Shown here: positions 61,377-64,000 of the stretch, piece after piece
Numbering within the stretch: position 1 is the stretch's first letter
Layout of the letters: each line of letters begins with the position of its first letter
NCBI RefSeq assembly: GCF_000332515.2
Contig: NZ_AOGZ02000014.1
Span: 1,938,001-2,002,000, forward strand
DNA: 64,000 nt
Direction: 5' to 3'
Origin: Leptospira wolbachii serovar Codice str. CDC
GTDB taxonomy: Bacteria > Spirochaetota > Leptospiria > Leptospirales > Leptospiraceae
Translations under genes and position numbers: made by a program
Notes under the pieces: generated by a model
The model's database searches: none
Seen by the model: the letters and a program-made list of their open reading frames with translations, nothing else
Told to the model about the DNA's origin: nothing

Positions 61377-61398
61377 ATACATACCGGTCGGTATGTAT
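61377..61398. promoter_or_regulatory. Perfect TetR-type operator
   Basis: ATACATACCG (61377-61386) and CGGTATGTAT (61389-61398) are perfect inverted repeats around GT. The palindrome lies between the divergent nitroreductase and tetR genes, only 20 bp from the nitroreductase start. Such dyads of about 20 bp are typical TetR-family sites. Confidence 0.75.
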
Positions 61399-61413
61399 CG
61401 GCAAGAACTTTTC

Positions 61414-61433
61414 ATACAGACCAGTTGGTATAT
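61414..61433. promoter_or_regulatory. Second, degenerate TetR-type operator
   Basis: ACCAGTTGGTAT (61420-61431) repeats the core ACCGGTCGGTAT of the first site, with ATACAG in front. The core ACCA-GT-TGGT is a perfect dyad, the flanks are not. Its centre lies 37 bp from that of the first site. Confidence 0.55.
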
Positions 61434-61473
61434 TGTTTGCTTGGTTTCTAGATTAATTGATTTTGGAGGAGAT

Positions 61474-62055
61474 ATGAAAAAAGAACCAACTCGCATACGT
61501 CTCTTACAAGTCAGTCGGAATCTCTTTTTAAAACAAGGATACTCGGAGACGGGGCTCAATCAAATTGTAGAGGAAGCAAAAACGGTCAAAGCCAGTTTGT
61601 ATCAACATTTTTCTTCTAAGGAAATGTTAGGTAAGGAGGTGCTTCGCCTTTATTCAGATGAAAACTTAACACTTCTTAGATCCTTAATGAAACGAAATCC
61701 GAAACCACTCGATTTTGTTAAGGCTTGGGTTCGTATTCTTTCAAGGGAGGCTAGGGAATCTCAACTCTATGGATGCGGAATGGCAAATTTCCGCGCTCAA
61801 ATCGCACCACACGAATTGGAGATTTTGAAAGAAATTGAGAAAATCGCAAACAGTACGATTGATTGTTTGGAAGATTACTTAGAAGAGTCGGTGGAAAATG
61901 GTCACCTACCTTCTAAAGTAGATTGTCGTTTACTCGCCAAACATTTATTCTTTGTCTATGAAGGGGTTTTGCAAGGATACAGGTTACTTGATGACAGAAG
62001 GTCATTGGATGAATTATACCGAATGGCAGAAAGTTTGATCCCCGCTCCTAAATGA
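61474..62055 (+). CDS. TetR/AcrR family transcription regulator
   Basis: The 193-residue protein has the TetR helix-turn-helix TRIRLLQVSRNLFLKQGYSETGLNQIVEEAKTVKASLYQHFSSKEML at about residues 5-50, with the classic SLYQHFSSKE end of the recognition region. The ligand domain follows (AWVRILSREARESQLYGCGMANF), with a C-terminal family pattern. The ATG at 61474 follows a GGAGGAG site; an earlier start at 61393 would lie inside the operator. It should bind the two upstream dyads and repress the divergent nitroreductase and its own transcript, which includes the TonB receptor gene. Confidence 0.9.
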   Translation: MKKEPTRIRLLQVSRNLFLKQGYSETGLNQIVEEAKTVKASLYQHFSSKEMLGKEVLRLYSDENLTLLRSLMKRNPKPLDFVKAWVRILSREARESQLYGCGMANFRAQIAPHELEILKEIEKIANSTIDCLEDYLEESVENGHLPSKVDCRLLAKHLFFVYEGVLQGYRLLDDRRSLDELYRMAESLIPAPK

Positions 62056-64000
62056 AACAATCGCACTTCCATTTATTTATATTATTCATTTTGTTTGGTT
62101 GGTATCATCCCACCTTAGCAGATGGTAATATAGAAGTTATATTTCAAATTGTAAAATCCAATTCAGGAAAACCAGTCACCAACGCCGTAGTCATTTCTAA
62201 AAAAGGAAAAACTAGTGGAGTTTCGAATGAAGAGGGAATCGCCAAACTTCGGTTTCCCGAACCAGGATACTATGAAATCAAAGTATCCACCGCAGACAGA
62301 ACTGAATCTCTATTTCGAGAAGTTCGGTTCAAGGGCCAAATCATTTTGGTTACTATATCTGAATCAAATTTAGCGGGAATTTTAGTCAGTGGAGAAAGGG
62401 ATAAAACTCCACTTTCAAGGTACGGTCTCGTCCAGGAAGAGATCAAACGACTTCCCGGAGTGTCTGGTGATTCCTTAAAGGCACTTCAAACCATTCCTGG
62501 TGTTGTGATTGGTGCTCCCGTGGGAATTCTACCATCGGTGTTTACAAACATTGGGACCAATTTACTGACAGGAAATCCTTATTCCAATAGTGAAAGGGGA
62601 GACTTGTCACTTCGCGGTGGAGGTACAAGACAAAACCAATATTACTTCGATGGATTTCCCCTTCCGTATCCTTTCCATTTGGGAAACCAATCTTCAGTTC
62701 TCAATAACAATCTTATCAAATCTTTTGATGTTTTTACTGGCGCTTTTCCAGCTAAATATGGTTATGCGACCGGAGGAATTATCGCCATAGAAGGAACCGA
62801 CCGTGTGGATGAAAACAAAACTATAATTAATACAAATTTGTTTTTATCAGATGTTTATAACCAATCTAAAATCCTCCCAGGCCTCGCCATGATTAGTTCT
62901 GGTAGAAAAAATTATCCGAACTTAGTTCTATTACAAGTCTACCCGAAGGGAATTCCGGAAGATGCAAAATATGCGGAATACCAAGACTACCAATGGAAAC
63001 TAATTTGGGATATCAATTCGGAACATCGTCTGTCCATCCAAACTTTTGGAACCAGGGATAGACAAGCCTATACCAAAGCCCAGGCTGATTTGGAAAGGGG
63101 AGGAGAGGATCCGCGCCCGCCGACTGGCCTCGACCGGATGTTTCGAACCGATGCGATTCGTTATATATGGAAAGGAAAAACCTTTCGAAATACTTTGTCT
63201 TATTCTCGAACTTCGTTTAATGAATTTTTTGAACTCAGGTTTACCAATCCACTGACGGCAGAAAATATCTTTGGCTTACAGAATAGAACCGCCGATTCCA
63301 TTACCTATGTTCACAATGCTTTCGAATGGGAAATCTGGGAAGAACATCTCAAACTGGAAGCAGGGGTACAAGGTAGGTTTCGAGAAACCACTTTAAAGGG
63401 AGAAAATATTTCTTCTTACAACCGATTATTCTATAATGTATTTAATGATCTTTTGAATTCCAACGCGGCCTTCCGATCTGTGATTGATGGAGATCGGATT
63501 CGTTATCGTGAAAAATCTGCCTATGCAGAACTTCCATTTAAATATGGCGGATTTCGCCTAACACCCGGTGCCCGCGTTGACAATTATTCTGGAAGTAACG
63601 AAACCAATTTGGCTCCCCGGATCACCGGAGGGTACCTCTTTGAATCCACAAAAACTGGATTTATGGCGGGGCATGGAATTCATTACAATGCTCCTGTTTC
63701 CGTGGAAGCTCTGTCTGCCAAGTCAGGAAATCCTAATCTCTTTATGGAGAGAGCCGAACACAATTCTATTGGTGTGAGTCAGGAGTTTGCAAACAACTGG
63801 CAAATCAAAGTCGAGGGCTTTCGCAATATCTTTCAAAATATCATTGTCCCTGATACTTTTATTGTCGATCCCTATGCTTTGAATAATGACACTCGGATTT
63901 TTGTGAATGAAACAGCCAAGGTTCTCGCCAATCCTGTCACACCCAAAAATCTAAACTATTCCAACGCAGGGTATGGCCATTCGGAAGGCATTGAGATTTT
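62052..64000 (+). CDS. TonB-dependent receptor, 5' part (runs off the window end)
   Basis: The frame is open from the ATG at 62052, which overlaps the tetR stop (ATGA), to base 64000, about 649 residues. A signal peptide (LFILFILFGWYHPTLA) leads to a CarboxypepD_reg-like domain (NSGKPVTNAVVISKKGKTSGVSNEEG). The plug follows: SLKALQTIPGVV, RGDLSLRGGGTRQNQYYFDGF and AFPAKYGYATGG. Barrel strands then run to the window end (AELPFKYGGFRLTPGARVDNYSG). The ligand is not visible. It is the second gene of a tetR transcript, so repression by TetR is likely. Confidence 0.88.
   Translation, partial: MKQSHFHLFILFILFGWYHPTLADGNIEVIFQIVKSNSGKPVTNAVVISKKGKTSGVSNEEGIAKLRFPEPGYYEIKVSTADRTESLFREVRFKGQIILVTISESNLAGILVSGERDKTPLSRYGLVQEEIKRLPGVSGDSLKALQTIPGVVIGAPVGILPSVFTNIGTNLLTGNPYSNSERGDLSLRGGGTRQNQYYFDGFPLPYPFHLGNQSSVLNNNLIKSFDVFTGAFPAKYGYATGGIIAIEGTDRVDENKTIINTNLFLSDVYNQSKILPGLAMISSGRKNYPNLVLLQVYPKGIPEDAKYAEYQDYQWKLIWDINSEHRLSIQTFGTRDRQAYTKAQADLERGGEDPRPPTGLDRMFRTDAIRYIWKGKTFRNTLSYSRTSFNEFFELRFTNPLTAENIFGLQNRTADSITYVHNAFEWEIWEEHLKLEAGVQGRFRETTLKGENISSYNRLFYNVFNDLLNSNAAFRSVIDGDRIRYREKSAYAELPFKYGGFRLTPGARVDNYSGSNETNLAPRITGGYLFESTKTGFMAGHGIHYNAPVSVEALSAKSGNPNLFMERAEHNSIGVSQEFANNWQIKVEGFRNIFQNIIVPDTFIVDPYALNNDTRIFVNETAKVLANPVTPKNLNYSNAGYGHSEGIEI

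Noticed and set aside
62590..63777. Several short frames at the right end of the window
   Set aside because: They lie in other frames of the TonB receptor, which is open from 62052 to the window end.

Overview
The window is spirochaete chromosome and looks like Leptospira, probably one of the saprophytic species. The reasons are the moderate-to-low GC coding style, frequent TTG/GTG starts, at least fifteen lipoproteins with loose spirochaete lipoboxes (for example STNC, ISTGC, LTNC, IHC), a FliG gene, TRL-like lipoproteins, and a CIRCE-hrcA-grpE-dnaK-dnaJ operon. The species call is inference from gene content. No rRNA, tRNA, CRISPR array, prophage or transposase was recognised.

Layout. 1-648: 3' end of fliG. 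700-1188: an Xre-like regulator, then a 379-bp gap with an orphan intrinsic terminator. 1571-7208: a GDPD lipoprotein converging on a four-gene lipoprotein operon (tandem-domain amidase, M1 aminopeptidase, two TRL-like proteins). 7225-10979: small lipoprotein, GMC oxidoreductase, TPR protein. 11051-13768 (minus): TonB-like protein, NusG-like antiterminator, arabinose-5-phosphate isomerase, AroD. The divergent plus-strand run is aroC, a response regulator, then a nuoG-nuoI pair behind a near-consensus promoter. 17844-24460: secreted methyltransferase-like protein, thiolase with its DUF35 partner, DUF1801, a 30-residue lipoprotein, a thioesterase and two lipoproteins. 24652-28830 (minus): a frameshifted GH13 glucosidase behind glnD. 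28870-31513: membrane protein, a GH172/DUF2961 protein and a PAS-GGDEF protein. 31615-38706: heat-shock operon, then a Gfo/Idh oxidoreductase, YqgE and an SDR protein.

38885-47956 is the most distinctive block. It holds five tightly packed same-strand genes: a circularly permuted ATP-grasp, an alpha-E protein, a giant transglutaminase-DUF2126 protein, a fused ATP-grasp/alpha-E protein and a second transglutaminase. In sequence-based work on amidoligases this set is predicted to make and cleave peptide or amide bonds. Its substrate is unknown, and no Anbu proteasome-like peptidase sits beside it here.

48090-64000: ArsC/Spx-like protein, MurB, MltG, a small coiled-coil protein, a beta-helix lipoprotein with a TonB-dependent receptor, an SPFH lipoprotein, an ankyrin lipoprotein, an M20 peptidase, a methyltransferase, and a nitroreductase divergent from a tetR-TonB receptor pair. 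The receptor runs off the window end. Two palindromic TetR-type operators lie between the divergent genes. A structured 89-nt intergenic element at 24498-24586 resembles a motif I associate with Bacteroidetes genomes.
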